Shown: positions 36,601-49,359, counted from the stretch's first letter. The stretch is 64,000 nt of DNA from Orbilia blumenaviensis (GCA_036872755.1 JAVHNS010000016.1:372001-436000); one strand, 5' to 3'. Numbers and translations are program-made. The notes: generated from the letters alone by a model not told the origin.

Positions 36601-38018
36601 CCACGTGCCACGTTTTTTTTGCGTTGTTTTCTCTTGGTAGTCGAACGCCGGCTCCAATGTCTTTCCCCAGCTCCAACAGTGCCCGGCAACTTTCAAGCCG
36701 AGGGTTTCCCTGCCTAAACAGGTCCACAAGTTCATTCATGCAATCTGTCGATAGTTTTTCTGGAAGAAGCGGCAAAAAAAAAAAACATGGTATGTCGCTG
36801 GCTATCTTTTTCCGGGACAGTAGACGGACTATGCAGCTTCAGGCAATTGGGACAAGGAAGCTCTCCTTCCTCGGTAGACGGGTTCCGAGAGCTAAGTTTG
36901 TTTATTTATTTGTTTTTCTTGCGAGTTGATATGCCAAACGTCAAGTGCCTTGGTTTGTATAAGGTACCCACAAAAGCTTACTATAGCAGCTCTTAAAATG
37001 ATGGCGATCACCAGCGGGATGGCCTCGCGCAGGAGCTTAGGTACCTCTTCGTCAGCGAGAACAGCAAAAGAACAGCGGGGACGGTACCTTGGGAATCTCG
37101 TGCTTTCGCGGTTATCGGACAAACTCAAGAATCGACGGACTCGGATGATCCATGCATATGAAGAAAATCTATAACAAGGGCTAACGAGAGAATGCCCTGT
37201 AACTGCATCTTGAAGCGGTTGATCGGCTTCCTTCTTCTGCTTCCACTCTTTCCGTTTTTCTTTTTCCTCTTTTTCTGGCGTCGTTTCGGAACCTTTTTGG
37301 ATAAAGAGGGGATGTATATGTAAGGTGATGCATGCATGACGAAAGGGATCCTCTGGACGAAGGGGTTAAAGAAAGGATGATATTATATTCTCGAAGTTTA
37401 CAAATGGAATGTGTGAGGGGACCCGTGGTGGTTGCTTAACAGGTCGGGTGATATTAAAGATTCATATTACCGTATCGTGAAAAATATGTCACAGCAATTT
37501 TTGCTTCAGAGGCGGGAGATATACGCCAAACCTGCGACGTGAAGAAACCTGAAATTAACATCAGTGATGATATCGATTCCGTCTGTTCCGTCAAACGGAA
37601 AAATAGAAGAGTGTGAACTCAACGTCTTTTGCGGAGCCTCCCTGACGTCATATGGATTCCACTACGCAACATGACATAATTCCACACGATGCTCAATTCA
37701 CCTCATCAGAACCCTCAATTCCGGGCATCCGAAGCAGTAATTTTACCTAAGGGTCCTTTAAAATAAAAGGGTCATAAAAAATGTAATTAATAAAAGGAAG
37801 AGTCCCTGAAATATTATAAAAAGTAGCAGAATAAAATAAAATAGGAACAAAAGAGGGCGATAAGATATAAAAGTGCGCCCATTCTGTCATCTGCCGCACC
37901 TCGCGCATCCCAGCTCCTTGGGTTAGGTGCATCTCTTCATGCGGGTCTCCGTCATGACAGCCGACTAGGGGGTCGCCTAAGTGGCACGTTGTAACGTTGC
38001 CGCACACAAGGGTACCAT

Positions 38019-38020
<2 letters not shown>

Positions 38021-38050
<30 letters not shown>
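38021..38050. repeat. Poly-T tract, 30 nt
   Basis: Uninterrupted T run. About 40 bp to its right is a small hairpin GGCTAA-ATGC-TTAGCC (38092-38107). Read on the minus strand this resembles a short transcript-like unit ending in a poly-A tail, but no target-site duplication is evident. Confidence 0.9.
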
Positions 38051-38051
<1 letters not shown>

Positions 38052-40869
38052 ACACTCGTGACGGTAACAAGTGTAGGTCGTTAGTGCCATGGGCTAAATG
38101 CTTAGCCTCTATTTGTAAAAGGTGGTGGTGCATTTGAAAGGTTTCATTGGCTGTGTGCTCCGCTGCTACGGATTGTTTGAGAATGTGACATTGGCTTTTA
38201 GTTTCGTTTATAACGTTTTGGCATAAATATTATACAAATGTACACCTTGGTAGACACTTGTATACATGTGCACCATATGTACCTAACCCGCGTTAACTGT
38301 TTTGAAGCTAAGCTCCCGAGAAAGGAGGTCTCTTTCGTTTTGATTCAGATTGCTATGTCGTCGAATTGGAGGCTAGATCTAGGCTTGTGGCTATATGATA
38401 ACTTGAACATTTACAGCACCAATGAACCGCACTGAGAATTGACACCAATGAAATTGCATGAAATAAGCCTCGCTATTGACATTATCAAATGCTTTCTGCC
38501 TCGTACGACTCTAAAAATACAACATAATACAACACAACAGAAGCATAGGATGGAAATTCACGCACATTATAGCATCCACTATGTCGATGTGTCAAGTCGT
38601 CAATATCATCAAACAAAGGGGGCTTTCCCCCGAATTGCGATTATTGTTAAGTAAACAGGAACTCATAAAAACTAAAACTTGATAACAACAGCTGTGTAAC
38701 AGAGCTGACGGGTAATTAGCTCGCTATTCCTAGATATCTGAATCTAATTATTATTAATATTGTAAACTTACAATTCGGATGGATCATTTAGAATTTTCTA
38801 GAGCTACTATCAAGATCATTTGAAGCATCTGGACTTTATATTAGTAGCTATGGATATAAGTTTAGGCGTGGCGTGATGAAAGACAAAATTATAATTATAT
38901 GAGCAATGATTATTAAACGATCCCGTCGAAATGTGCATTTTGTGGGTATATATGATAGGTGTTGAGATATTCCGGCCCAAGCACCGACGGAAGTGAGCCA
39001 AAGGAGAGATATACAGTACTCAACGTTAAAACTGAATTCATACAGAGCCTCCACAGCCTTAAAGAAGTAACCCGGTCGCAGATAATCGCTCATGATAGAG
39101 TTAACTAGCGTAAGCACCGGGGGGTCTTGGGATCGAGATCATACGGCGGGAAGTCCAGTTTGTTGAGGCCTTAGGTAATGGGCGAACTAAAGCTTGTGAT
39201 TGGATTTTGGGTCTTTAACTTTTGACTAATTATAAAACACATGCGCAATCCAGGACCTAGATATCTGGGCGATAAATTGGATACTACCGGCTACTTGGGT
39301 GCGTAAAACGGAATGGGTGATACCAGCGTGATTTCTACACTTGAATATCCTGACAAGAGTTATAGCCATATGGTATCGTATAGTACCCCAACCACGGTGA
39401 TCCCGATGTATCGATACATTCCTAGCTTAGTATTCCCAACAGCACAATATCCCGTTCCTCATCCTAGTCCAACTAACCGCAAGTCAAGTTTCATTCGTGG
39501 CGAAAATATTAAATGGTAAAAGTCTCAGATATAAAAATTTTCCGTTCAGCCCTAAAGCCCCGCACTTGAACCTATTTAGGCTTGATCAAGTCTTGATGAG
39601 CGAATGCCCACAGCTAGTTCTACGCGACGGCTTGTATTCGAACAAGTGATTACTGCATCAGCTCAGCCGCACGAGCCCGGCCTAGCCTACATGCGGTCCA
39701 AAGAGTAAAAAAAAGAGAGAGAAAAAAAGAAACAAAAAGAGAAAAAAAATTGAAACTTCTGACACCACGATATCCTGACCGCATGCCGTAGCCACATTAT
39801 TGCCTTGAAGTATACAGATGTCTCGGGTTGTGGCTGTTGAGATGTGGCTAGCAAATCACCAGCGTTGCATTCTTCATTCTTCCGGTCACCAAATCAACTC
39901 GATCTGGCATTTGGTGCAACTGCGATCATTCCACTCAAATGAATTATATCCCTGCAATGGTATTACAGTCGGAGATAATCTTTCTTAAAAACCAATCACC
40001 AAATGTCTCTTTAATATCCCCGAAAAGAGGCTGGTCCATGTGTTTCGCTGGAAGAATGAGCCACATGTTTCCACGGTGGATGTGGCTGTCCGAAACTTGA
40101 ACATATGCCAACGCCTTGTCCAAATACCACAATTTCAACGCTTAAAATGGAGATATTGCAAGCAAATTCCATCCCTTTGAGCCCAGCATTTTAGGTCATA
40201 TGCGCGATATATTCCACAATGATGAAGCCATTGATCTTCGCATACCGTTATATATTTCATTATTAGATTCGAAACGTAGCCGACAGACCCTTCTTTTTTC
40301 CCTCGAAATTTATTTCGAAATGCAATCTAAACACGTTGACGAGACGAGGAAACACATGCCCACACGTGCTGGCAGCTTGCCTAAGAAATCTGCTGCTACT
40401 ATCCATGTCGCGATGGAATATTCCAATTCAAAATACCAATACATTCTAATAGCCCTAGAATTTATTCGCCATGGCAAAGGACAATGCACCCATCTGACGA
40501 TTGGATTCCGCAATATAGACTGCAATGGCCCCTACAGCCCTAACCTGAATAGCATCAGTTATTTTCCTATCTTTCTCATGGCGTGAATAATACAGTTCTT
40601 TCATTAATGCAACTTTGAGACCTCTTTCTTCCTTTTCTTCCTTTTCTTCCTTTTCATCTCAACGACCTGAGTAGTTTGGTGTTCTGGTTACGCTATTTGC
40701 GGTGAACCAGTGTCAATTCTACAACTGTCAACAATAAAAGGTCGATATATTGTGGATTCTCTGGAAGTCAGTCCGTGGACGGTTTACTCCAGGAGTCAGC
40801 TTCAACCAGTTCGCAGGTCTCGGTTTCTTTCTATATCCGGCATCGGCACTTTACTACTCAATTAACCTA

Positions 40870-43800
40870 ATGGATGTACCACGGAAGCAAGAAGATGGTG
40901 ATACGCCGCTTGGGTCGGTTGAAAAGCGAACACCTATTCAAACTATTATTGTCGATTCCGAGGAGTTTGATAGGATTACTAGAAACGGCGTCGGATCGGG
41001 AACCCTGTCTGGTAGGTAAAAAAATCCAAAGGAGAAAGCATTTGGAGTTAGCTCTATAGTATTTGCTGACATACATATTTTTACTCTTGCCAGCTGTTGG
41101 AAATGGCATAGGACCTGGACAGGCAACTACTCTCTCGACAGTACCTCGTGCAAAGCCCATCAGCTCATCCCCAAGGGTTGTGGAGACTACACCAGACTTG
41201 ACTGTGAAAACTCCTGAGAGTAAGCCGGCACTCTCGATATCCGGGCCAATAACGAAGACTATAATTCCTACCGATTTCACAGAGCCTTTTACCTCTTTCC
41301 ATTCATACCCTACTTCTAGACATGGGGTGGAACATGGAACGCCTACGACATCTGCCACTCACCAGACTCAAGCATCGGCCAGTTCGAAGCCGGAAAACCA
41401 CCACAACGTAGCAGGTATAATAGTTGGACTTGTTGCCGCCGGTGTAACTTCAGCAATAATTTTGCTGGTCGGATTATTTTTCTTCTGCAGATACAAGAGA
41501 AGAAGAGAGTTAGCAAAAACTGAGGAAGGGGATGCAGTTAGAAAGTCGGGTGTTTTTGGGAGGAGTGCAAAGAGGAGCGCGTCACAAAACAGCGCTGAGA
41601 GCAAAAGGAAACTGCTGACTCGGACTATAACTAGAGAGAAGTGTGATGGAGGAAGTGAAGACGTAAGTATACATCATGCTTTGATAGCCAAGCACAAGCC
41701 CCATTAGAAAACAAACCTAACTTGATATATTTAGGAGCACTGGAAACCAGATGAGACTGTTCATTATCCACCATACCAGCACATTCCAAGGAATCTGGGA
41801 AGCGATCTCGTTCCTAACTTGGATCAATGTGACTGCACAACCAGGGCTGTCAGTCCAAGCTCTGCGGACACCCCACTTCCAGAACTTCCTATCCGGCCCC
41901 CGACAATAGAGATCAGGAACCCGGCCTCGAGGTATTGCCCAAGCGTACCTATCGAGTTCCGGTCATCTACTGTATCTTCAAAGCATGTAACCGGACCCAC
42001 TCGCCCTAAAACTGCATATGGAAATAATGCGCCTGGAAGATATAGCATGGCTCCTCCAACCCAGAATAACCATGGGGTACGAAGAAGTAGTACTAAGACT
42101 CATAGAAAGCCGCCTGCTGGAAGCCCTCGAGGGAGAGCTTATACACTGAACACGATTGAAAGTCCGGAGAGGCTCGTGCCTCCTACTCGAACCCGCAATA
42201 CAGACATGTACCCATCTTCTAGATCTCGCTCTCCTTCTCACTCGCCTACTCCAGGTCTGAGCCGACGGGCATCGACATCATCTCAAAGGTACTCTATTTT
42301 CCCAAAAGGGGAAAGGAGGGATTCCTTTGAAGGGTCTATGACGGGCAGCTTCATCAATGGGAAACTGCTTGGCCTTCATATCCCTGGTGGCAGTGGTATG
42401 AATACACCTCGCCCGGGTATCTCACGGGCCACAAGCTATAACAGCCTACGCGAAGATGCCTCTGGAATTCCAACTGTTTGGATGAATGGTGCCGAAAGCC
42501 CCAAGGCAAGCCCCACGTGTTCTCGAGGGGAAGGTGCAAGTCAACCCCCATTGGAAATGCAGACCCTTCCAGCTCTTCCAACCCCAAGAAGATCTACAAA
42601 ACTTCAGATAGCCATCCCAGAGTCCCCAACTGACGGCACCATTAAGAGTGTGTCTACGACAAGCAGCTCTATCTTGGACTTGTTTAAACGTAGTTCTGGG
42701 CCGTTACCACTTCCCGAGAAGTCACCTCTAAGGGCCAATTCTCCAGGGCGCTCTCTAAAATCAAATTCTCCACCATCGACCCGAGATTCCTCTCCATGCC
42801 CAACTGAGGGCTATAACTCCGACGCAGCGGAGCCCGAAACTTCAGGCAGATCACGTCGCCGAAATACTGGCTACAAGCCCCCTCGTCTACCCTCAGAATC
42901 ACCGCCACCAAATCTCCCAACGCTCCCAACTCTTACAATCGCTCTAACGCAGGAGAATAAAGACAATAATAGTGCTAATGGTCTAGCTACTGACGAGCCC
43001 CATCCTCACAATACCATGTCTCTGGGAACTTTGAGTCAGATCACTTCTATTACCAACACAAACAAGGGATCCCGGCCGCATTCCTATAGCACGAATACCA
43101 CATTGTCAATGCTATCCCTAGGAATGAAGGAGAAAGCTAATATGAGGTTCTCAGTTTCTCCAATTCGTGAAGTCCACAAGTCGGGCAAAATAGCCACCTT
43201 CAGTCGTGATGGCTTTATGCCACGATCGGACCCTCAAAGTGCAAGCCAGAGTGCCGAACAGGCGGTTGATTCTTTTTTTCAGGCTACCCAAGGCGGAACT
43301 GATACCGCTCGTCCGTCCTTAGACGAGCTTGAGTTCATCGAGCCACAACTCGCTCGCTGTATCAGTATAACGTCAACTTCTGGGTCATGTAGGACCACCA
43401 TTGACTTCAAGCCCAGTACTGAGAGCCTTCACTCTAGGATGCTATCGAAGAGCACCATTCGCACAATCGACATGCAACTGGAGGATGCCGATGTGGAAAC
43501 CTGTACAGATATCGAAGATGTCACTGCTACTCCTTTTGTCACACGAACCAATTCCACGGCTTCAGGGTACCAGTCCCATCGCGGACGACCAAGTCGGCTC
43601 CGGAACATGACTGGAAGCGTCGATGTAACCAACTCTGCAATCTCTAGCACTTACTCTCCAACGTTGTCGATGTATAACTTCTACTCATCAAGCTCCCCCA
43701 GATACTCAATGACTGTTGGCCCACCTTCAACACGTTCACCTATCGCAGCTCGTAGGAATAGCATCATTCCAAACATCAGTATCCCTCAGCCCCAGTTATA

Positions 43801-44521
43801 CATACACCCAAACACACAGCTTGAGGTAAACCACGTTCAGGAACTTGAGCTAGCTTCAGGATCTACAAATCCAACCGGTGGTTCTTTGACCTCAGCACCA
43901 AGTCCCGTAAGCTTCACCACTGCGGATAGCAGCGAGGCCTCATACTCCCCTCCATTGACCGCCGATATCGGTGCTCCAGTCCTACTCAGTGCAGCTGTCC
44001 CAATCCCCACTCCACAGATCTATTCCTCAAGCCAGGAAGACCTGTGTCAGATGCATGGACATCCGGGCATGAAGCGCCAGAGGAGTTACTCAAGCTTCAA
44101 CCCCGACAAAAGCTACAACGACCTCAATTCCACGTTAAGCCTTGCGACTGGGCCCGTATTGCTTGGGAAGCCATCACTCAACAGTCTCGCCGCTAATAGC
44201 CTTTTTGGCAATAGGCTCGACACGTATGGATTTGGCAGGAGTCTTAGTGCAGGAACAGTTTCCACTCTTGATAGGTCCAGTTTCCGGGACTTGGATATAG
44301 ACAAAAGCACCTCGAGCCCTAGTGGCCTATTGGAAAGCTCAGATGAAAGTTCTAGTAATCTAGGGAGCAGTATAGCAAGCACTTCTAGTGGATCAGATGG
44401 AGGTGCCGTCAGTGAAAAGAGGAGAAGCCGAAGTCTTGGAGCCATTCCCTCACTCAAAAGAAAGAGGTCCACCCTTGTAGGAGGTCAGAGAGGGAGGTCA
44501 AGGGAGAGGAGACTTGTATAG
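40870..44521 (+). CDS. Single-pass membrane protein with very long Ser/Pro-rich tail
   Basis: Exons 40870-41011, 41094-41662 and 41735-44521 join to 1165 residues (introns 82 and 72 nt; donors GTAGGT and GTAAGT). An external Ser/Thr-rich segment of about 150 residues precedes one membrane helix, VAGIIVGLVAAGVTSAIILL, near residues 152-175, followed at once by a basic stop-transfer RYKRRREL. The roughly 990-residue tail is Ser/Thr/Pro/Arg-rich and probably disordered. This layout resembles fungal cell-wall sensors (Mid2/Wsc-like) and other mucin-like surface proteins, but no WSC or cysteine domain is present. There is no classical signal peptide: the first ATG gives MDVPRKQEDGD, so either the helix acts as a reverse signal anchor or an upstream exon is missing; the frame stays open to about 40750 without an ATG. 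The C-terminus is basic (KRKRSTLVGGQRGRSRERR). Signalling is inference. Confidence 0.78.
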
Positions 44522-45509
44522 GTCTACACTATGTATTCGAGGACTTTCGCAAGACTGGAGGCGCTTAGGTAAGTCAGGAGAACGCTGTTTCTAACACATT
44601 AGATCCTGATGCCAGATTGACGGCCGTCATCTTGTCCCACCCATATTTGAGTTTTGAATTTTCAACACGTATTATATATTTATAGTTAGTTGTTTGATAT
44701 ACTATTTCCTTTGTTTTCTAATTGCGCGTATTTGTATTCCCGTTTGATCGCCAAAAAAACAAAAACACTTTGTACAGCGCGAGCGCTAGGCCGCTCCAGA
44801 TGGACCCCTTTACACTATAATTCTTGCCTTGATGGCTTCAATATTTTATCATCTTACGCTTCAATGTTTTGCACTAGTCTTGGGTTTTACACTGACACTG
44901 TATCAAACATTTGTAATACCCTCTCTACACTGTTTTCACTTTGTTCTTTACCGATATATCCTTGTATGATTCTATCCCATTTTCAGGGCCTCAAGCGAAT
45001 TTATAATTGAAGTGTGCTAGAAGCCAGTACCTAAATGGACCAGAGTGATATCCCTCCAGACTACTCAATACTATAGAAAATAATCATAACTAATTTGTCT
45101 CGTAGCGGACCGAGACTATCTCGTAACCAAATTTTCTGCACAAAGTGGAAAATTGCACATATATTTTATGATGATTTAACGGATAGATATACAGATATTC
45201 CGCCCCCGCAATTCATTAGGATTTCTGTAACCCCGTATCTGCATACTTTAAAACGATAAAGAAACATATTACAACTTGTGGTCCAGTACAATGCATCCTA
45301 GCAGAAAAAAATAGAAAGAAAAGGGAAAAGGGGAATTGAACTAATAGATAGAAGTAGTCGAAAGCGAGGAATAAAAGTGGGTAGAGGAGGCTATGCCAGT
45401 TTTCGGCGATTTAAAATATATATAGAGAATAAAAAGGTTGATCAAATGCTATCCCAAGATCCAATTTTCAAGTAATCCGTCTCTTCAAGCCACCACACCA
45501 CGGACCCCT
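44522..45509. other. 3' flanks of converging genes
   Basis: AT-rich spacer between the membrane-protein gene and the first CipC-like gene, which converge. No gene recognised. Confidence 0.55.
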
Positions 45510-46117
45510 TTAATCCGCAGATTCTCTCCGATGAAAATGGTGACGTCGATGATGATGTTTTTCCTCTTCATCGTCTTCCCCATGTTCATAGCGGTCTTGA
45601 TACATCTCTTTGCTCTTCTCTCTAGCCTCTTCTCTCGCCCGTTCCCTATATTCCTCCCATTTCTCCACACCTCGGGTTTCGATTAGCTTATCCGCTTGTG
45701 CGGCGGCAAATGCTGCAAGCAGTTCTTTTGCTAGGGCGTGGGATACTGGACGCCCCTGTTCTCGCTGATGCTTCTGGAATTCTCGAAAAGCAGCAAAGGC
45801 AGCTGCCCCAGCAAGGAGCTCGTGACTAGGTTTCAGGAGAAGCTGTTAGGGGAATTACTTAAAATTTAAAACGGTATATATCATAGTCATATGTGGATTC
45901 AAGAACCAATTCGTATTTTGTCGTTTCTTAGGAAAGGTTTGAACTACATACCTAAGCCGATGTTTGTGGTGACCACTTCCAGTAGACTCGTTATCCGAGT
46001 CTTCAAGATAATAAGTCAGTTCGATGATTTTACGTACTCGGGTTTATGGAACCAAAGCAGGGAGCACAGGAATTAATAGCCCAGTGTATGCGTACCGTCA
46101 CTATGATGGTGTCCCAT
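45510..46117 (-). CDS. CipC-like protein, paralog A (DUF3759)
   Basis: Exons 46117-46096, 46000-45952 and 45825-45510 (introns 95 and 126 nt) give 128 residues. CipC was first noted as a concanamycin-induced protein in Aspergillus; relatives are abundant, stress- or infection-induced cytosolic proteins of unknown biochemistry. The conserved body is SHELLAGAAAFAAFREFQKH, then SHALAKELLAAFAAAQADKL and IETRG. The acceptor before SHELLAG is the CCTAG directly ahead of TCACGAG; earlier AGs break the frame. The N-terminus (MGHHHSDDSDNES) and C-terminus (EEEKHHHRRHHFHRRESAD) are histidine-rich, suggesting metal binding. The second and third exons are the same length (49 and 316 nt) as in the neighbour at 47317, indicating duplication. 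A TATAAAA box lies about 280 bp upstream. Confidence 0.85.
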
Positions 46118-46396
46118 TGTTTATTTTCAGTATGAATTTAGAAAGGTTAAGATAGGGTTTTTTCCGGATATCTTGAGGTTGTTTTATTTCGTTATTTGAT
46201 GAGGATTTGAATAGCCGGTAATATGGCCAAGCGCCACGTATAAGTTTCACGTATAAATTGTGACGGTAGTATATCTTGATACTCGAGAGATTCTTTAATA
46301 TAGGCAAGCTATTGATCGGTATCGTACTTTTCGTTCGAGATTTAGTTTGGTTTTGTGTTGAAGGTGTGGTGGATACTGCAGGGAGCGGGTCGGCCT

Positions 46397-46404
46397 GTTT
46401 TATA
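46397..46404 (-). promoter_or_regulatory. TATA box of CipC paralog A
   Basis: TATAAAAC on the minus strand about 280 bp upstream of the ATG at 46117. It lies between two arms of a short inverted repeat (GTCGGCC and GGCCGAC). Confidence 0.5.
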
Positions 46405-46524
46405 GGAAGTTTACCGACCGGGCCGACATATTATCATACCACCCCAGCCCTATGATCCTGAAGCTACCCCAGGTATTCCGAAATATTCTCTAGAGCCTAT
46501 GACTAAGTTCAACGGCTTTGAGCT

Positions 46525-46543
46525 TGCCGTGCGCAGCACGGCA
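46525..46543. repeat. Hairpin, 8-bp perfect stem and 3-nt loop
   Basis: TGCCGTGC-GCA-GCACGGCA. It lies about 410 bp upstream of CipC paralog A and is GC-rich against an AT-rich background. Confidence 0.85.
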
Positions 46544-47316
46544 TATGGCATGGCGTGACGCGCGTGACCTTGCCTTGATAGGTTTAGAGCTTGAAAATAG
46601 AGGGAAGAACTCCGAGAAATAAAGTCAGCGGTTAAAATGTTCGTAGCTGTAGAGCTCAGTTACGCGGCTGAAGCGACTTGACCTCAGGCCACTTGCAAGT
46701 CGAGACCTCTTCGATTCGGCCTTTCATTAGGTTGCTATTCCCTGTGCTTCCCCAGGTTTCGAGAACTCTGCAGCTGCCAAAATTTCCGACAAGCCACCCG
46801 CAAATGAAAATCCCTACATTGAAGGGTTTTTGGTCAGGCTCCACACAAACTTATTAGTGCTCTTGGCCAATGCTTTTGGTTTGGGAGGTTTTCAATTTGA
46901 TGATTATCAAGTTAGAATAGGTGGCAATAACGCCTGCTGAGTCTCGTGCTCGTAGAATAACGACTTGTGCGAATTTTCGCTCTCGAAGCACGGGAAGACT
47001 ACATTGCAGGTCTCAGACATAGCACATGGGCTGGGAGATGGGGAGGAGTACCGCTCGTACCCAGTCGCCACACATGAACCCCAAGCAAATGGCAGCACGA
47101 GCAAAATTTCTATGACATCAGATCAGCCAAAACCCTTTGACAAGGTAGCGACCGATATTTCAATGGCCTATCTGGTTGGATAGGTTTGAGTACAGCTTGA
47201 TTGCATATTGTGCTAAATACAAAGTCCAGTGGCTCGTGATGCGTTGCGTTCAAATGGATCCATGGAGAGTATTGTGTAATACAAATCCCTTGAGAGTCGG
47301 TCCCTATCAAAACCAA

Positions 47317-47945
47317 CTACCACCCCCCATGATGATGACGATGATGGTGCTCAACATTTTCGTTTGGCGGGTAGTTTGGATCGTACTGAGGTTGGCCGCC
47401 ATACTGTTGGTCGTAGAGGGTTTTGGCATTGTCCTCAGCTTGCTCCTTTACCCTATGCTTGTCCCATGCGTCTAATCCCTTGGTCTCAAACAGTTTATCG
47501 ACTTCGGCGGCTGCGATCCCTCCTATGAGTTCCTTCGCGAGGCCATGGTTCACGGGTTCACCAGACTCTCGCTGTCTCTTTTCCCATTCGTGGATGGCCC
47601 CGAAACCAGCGGCGCCAGCGAGGAGCTCATGACTAGGTTCAACAATAAGGTCAGTTGCCTGTTCGAGTTCCTATTTCTTACTGAAAATGAAGAGAATAGC
47701 TGGGAGAAGAAAAAGGCCATAGAGGTGGGTGTCTTCGTAGGCATCTTCATTGAGCCACATACCTGAATTTCCCTTCATGATGAACTTGTTTGTAGCTATC
47801 GTAGGCGTCATCTATAATTATAGAGCGAGTATTAGCCGCAACACATATTCATGATATAGCTTACGCCAGCCATGGAAGTTCGGTGATTGGACTGGTACTA
47901 TGGCAAAGGCGACCGCTCAACCAAATACATACCGTAGTTAGACAT
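47317..47945 (-). CDS. CipC-like protein, paralog B (DUF3759)
   Basis: Exons 47945-47933, 47811-47763 and 47632-47317 (introns 121 and 130 nt) give 125 residues. Same family as the neighbour at 45510. It begins MSNYDDAYDSYKQVHHEGKF, then SHELLAGAAGFGAIHEWEKR, NHGLAKELIGGIAAAEVDKL and FETKGLDAWDKH, with the typical YDQQYGG. It ends in a His-rich tail, NVEHHHRHHHGGW. The final acceptor (CCTAG before TCATGAG) is shared with paralog A and is the only one keeping frame with the family start. This copy is closer to standard CipC; paralog A has a more charged, His-rich N-terminus. Intron 1 also contains a second good donor (GGC/GTAAGC), but using it would bring in a stop codon. A strong TATAAAAGG lies upstream. 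Likely stress-inducible. Confidence 0.88.
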
Positions 47946-48171
47946 TTTGGATTTTGAATGAAAGCCTAAAGGGCTTTAAAGCTTGCAGCTGGCGGTTGCA
48001 ACTAGTTGTGCCGTTGAGATCGGAATCGAATCGGGTAACGTCCGGAATTGGGAATGGATGTGTTGGTTACACAGAGTTTTGGGAATTCAAGTATGCTGCG
48101 TAGATTAATTTTCGCTGGATGGTTTTGCTACCGAGCTTTCGAATTCATCTCACTCCATACTTCTTCGACAG

Positions 48172-48180
48172 CCTTTTATA
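48172..48180 (-). promoter_or_regulatory. TATA box of CipC paralog B
   Basis: TATAAAAGG on the minus strand, about 230 bp upstream of the ATG at 47945. A near-consensus TATA fits a highly inducible gene. Confidence 0.5.
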
Positions 48181-48789
48181 TCAATGTTGAAACCTATTAG
48201 AGGTATACGCCGCACCAGTTCAAGTTTGCTGTGGCATTATATTGCTCTGCTCAGCTCGTACGGGGTGTGTCGCCGCCATACCAGCTGAACGCTGAATTGA
48301 GCACAATTTCGTCATAGCATCCTGGCCAATGCGAACTCTCTTTTTACAAGTCCGGCCAGAGCTGCTAGAATATCTCCACATAAACAGATACCAATTCCTG
48401 CAAACAATTGGAAGCTCATGGGAATGGGTTCTGGGACGCGCGTTCAGAGACCACTTCCAATCCAAATCCCGTACTTGCATCGAATGTCTTACTCGAAGGG
48501 CAGCACCCGAAGAGGGGTTTCTAGCTCCATGTCCGCTGTCATTGGACGGAATTTGCCTGTGAGGATCTTCAAACCAGGGTTTCTCTTCCACAGCTAAGCT
48601 TTTTTACCAAGAAAAATCGCCCAACACTTGCATGGCCAAGGCGGATTCGGGAGGGGTCGGATTCCACCAAACCTAAACCAGGATTTCAGTGGGCTCCCTC
48701 AATGTGGTCTGGTGGACCCCTCCATGTCGAAAACGAAAATACCATTTGGTCGAACACTTGAAGTATCCTGGATTTAGACAGCAACAAAA

Positions 48790-48813
48790 GGCCGGTTAGG
48801 CCGGTTAGGCCGG
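48790..48813. repeat. 9-bp tandem array
   Basis: GGCCGGTTA repeated two and two-thirds times. Confidence 0.85.
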
Positions 48814-49309
48814 CAAGAGTTCTTGGAATTACTCTAAATTTAGCTCTTTAGCTTCTATAGGGAAACAACTATACGTCTGCTTGCCATGTGCAGCTGCACG
48901 GTGACGGCGCTCTCGGTTCTACTATCATCACAGAAAATATGCCGACTTCCTAGCGTATACATGCCATTCTCCGTCGGTAAAGACCGAATACTTGGACTGT
49001 GCTCCACGAGCGGTTTTCTTGGCTCATGGTGGCCCGTATTCTAGGACTATATATCCTGCTCAGACGGACCTAAGGCTAGACCGGTAGTACTGGGGTAGTT
49101 GCGTGGCATTTGATACCATCGCCTTGGAGGGATTATAACCATAGCTAATCAGCAGGATTGTGCAAGGCAGTGATTATTGAATAATAATGTTTGTAGTACC
49201 TATGCCAGTGCAGCTTCTGGCGAGGATATATCCATTTAAGATCCATCTTAGATCACGTTTCCTCTTCTGTCGGATATTTAAGTATTTAGGTAAGTAAGTA
49301 ATTAGCCAT

Positions 49310-49335
49310 GGTGACACTGCATCTGCAGTGTCACC
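49310..49335. repeat. Perfect inverted repeat, 12-bp arms
   Basis: GGTGACACTGCA and TGCAGTGTCACC separated by TC. It is the longest perfect hairpin I found in the window. Twenty-five bp to its right is a 13-bp tandem duplication, then a TTAATATTAAT palindrome. Confidence 0.9.
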
Positions 49336-49359
49336 CTGCAAATGTATACAAAGTAGTAT

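Larger units (their letters stand above)
31269..40869. other. 9.6-kb gene-poor region
   Basis: I recognise no gene. The region carries many simple repeats: poly-A 31695-31716, GCAAG repeats, a 14-bp duplication, TGCCAA and GAA arrays, a 12-bp duplication and a T30 tract. One ATG-started minus-strand frame of 81 codons at 38848-39093 (MSDYLRPGYFFKAVEAL) and one minus frame ending at 39944 (KLWYLDKALAYVQVSDSH) read like protein but have no identifiable relatives. A pyrimidine-rich CTTCCTTTT array (about 40624-40655) precedes the next gene. Confidence 0.5.
46118..47316. other. Promoter of CipC paralog A and 3' flank of paralog B
   Basis: Holds a minus-strand TATAAAA (46404-46398), an 8-bp-stem hairpin (46525-46543) and no recognisable gene. 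Confidence 0.55.

Noticed and set aside
37747..38133. 128-codon frame with a poly-Lys run
   Set aside because: The run is the T30 tract read on the minus strand, not a protein feature.
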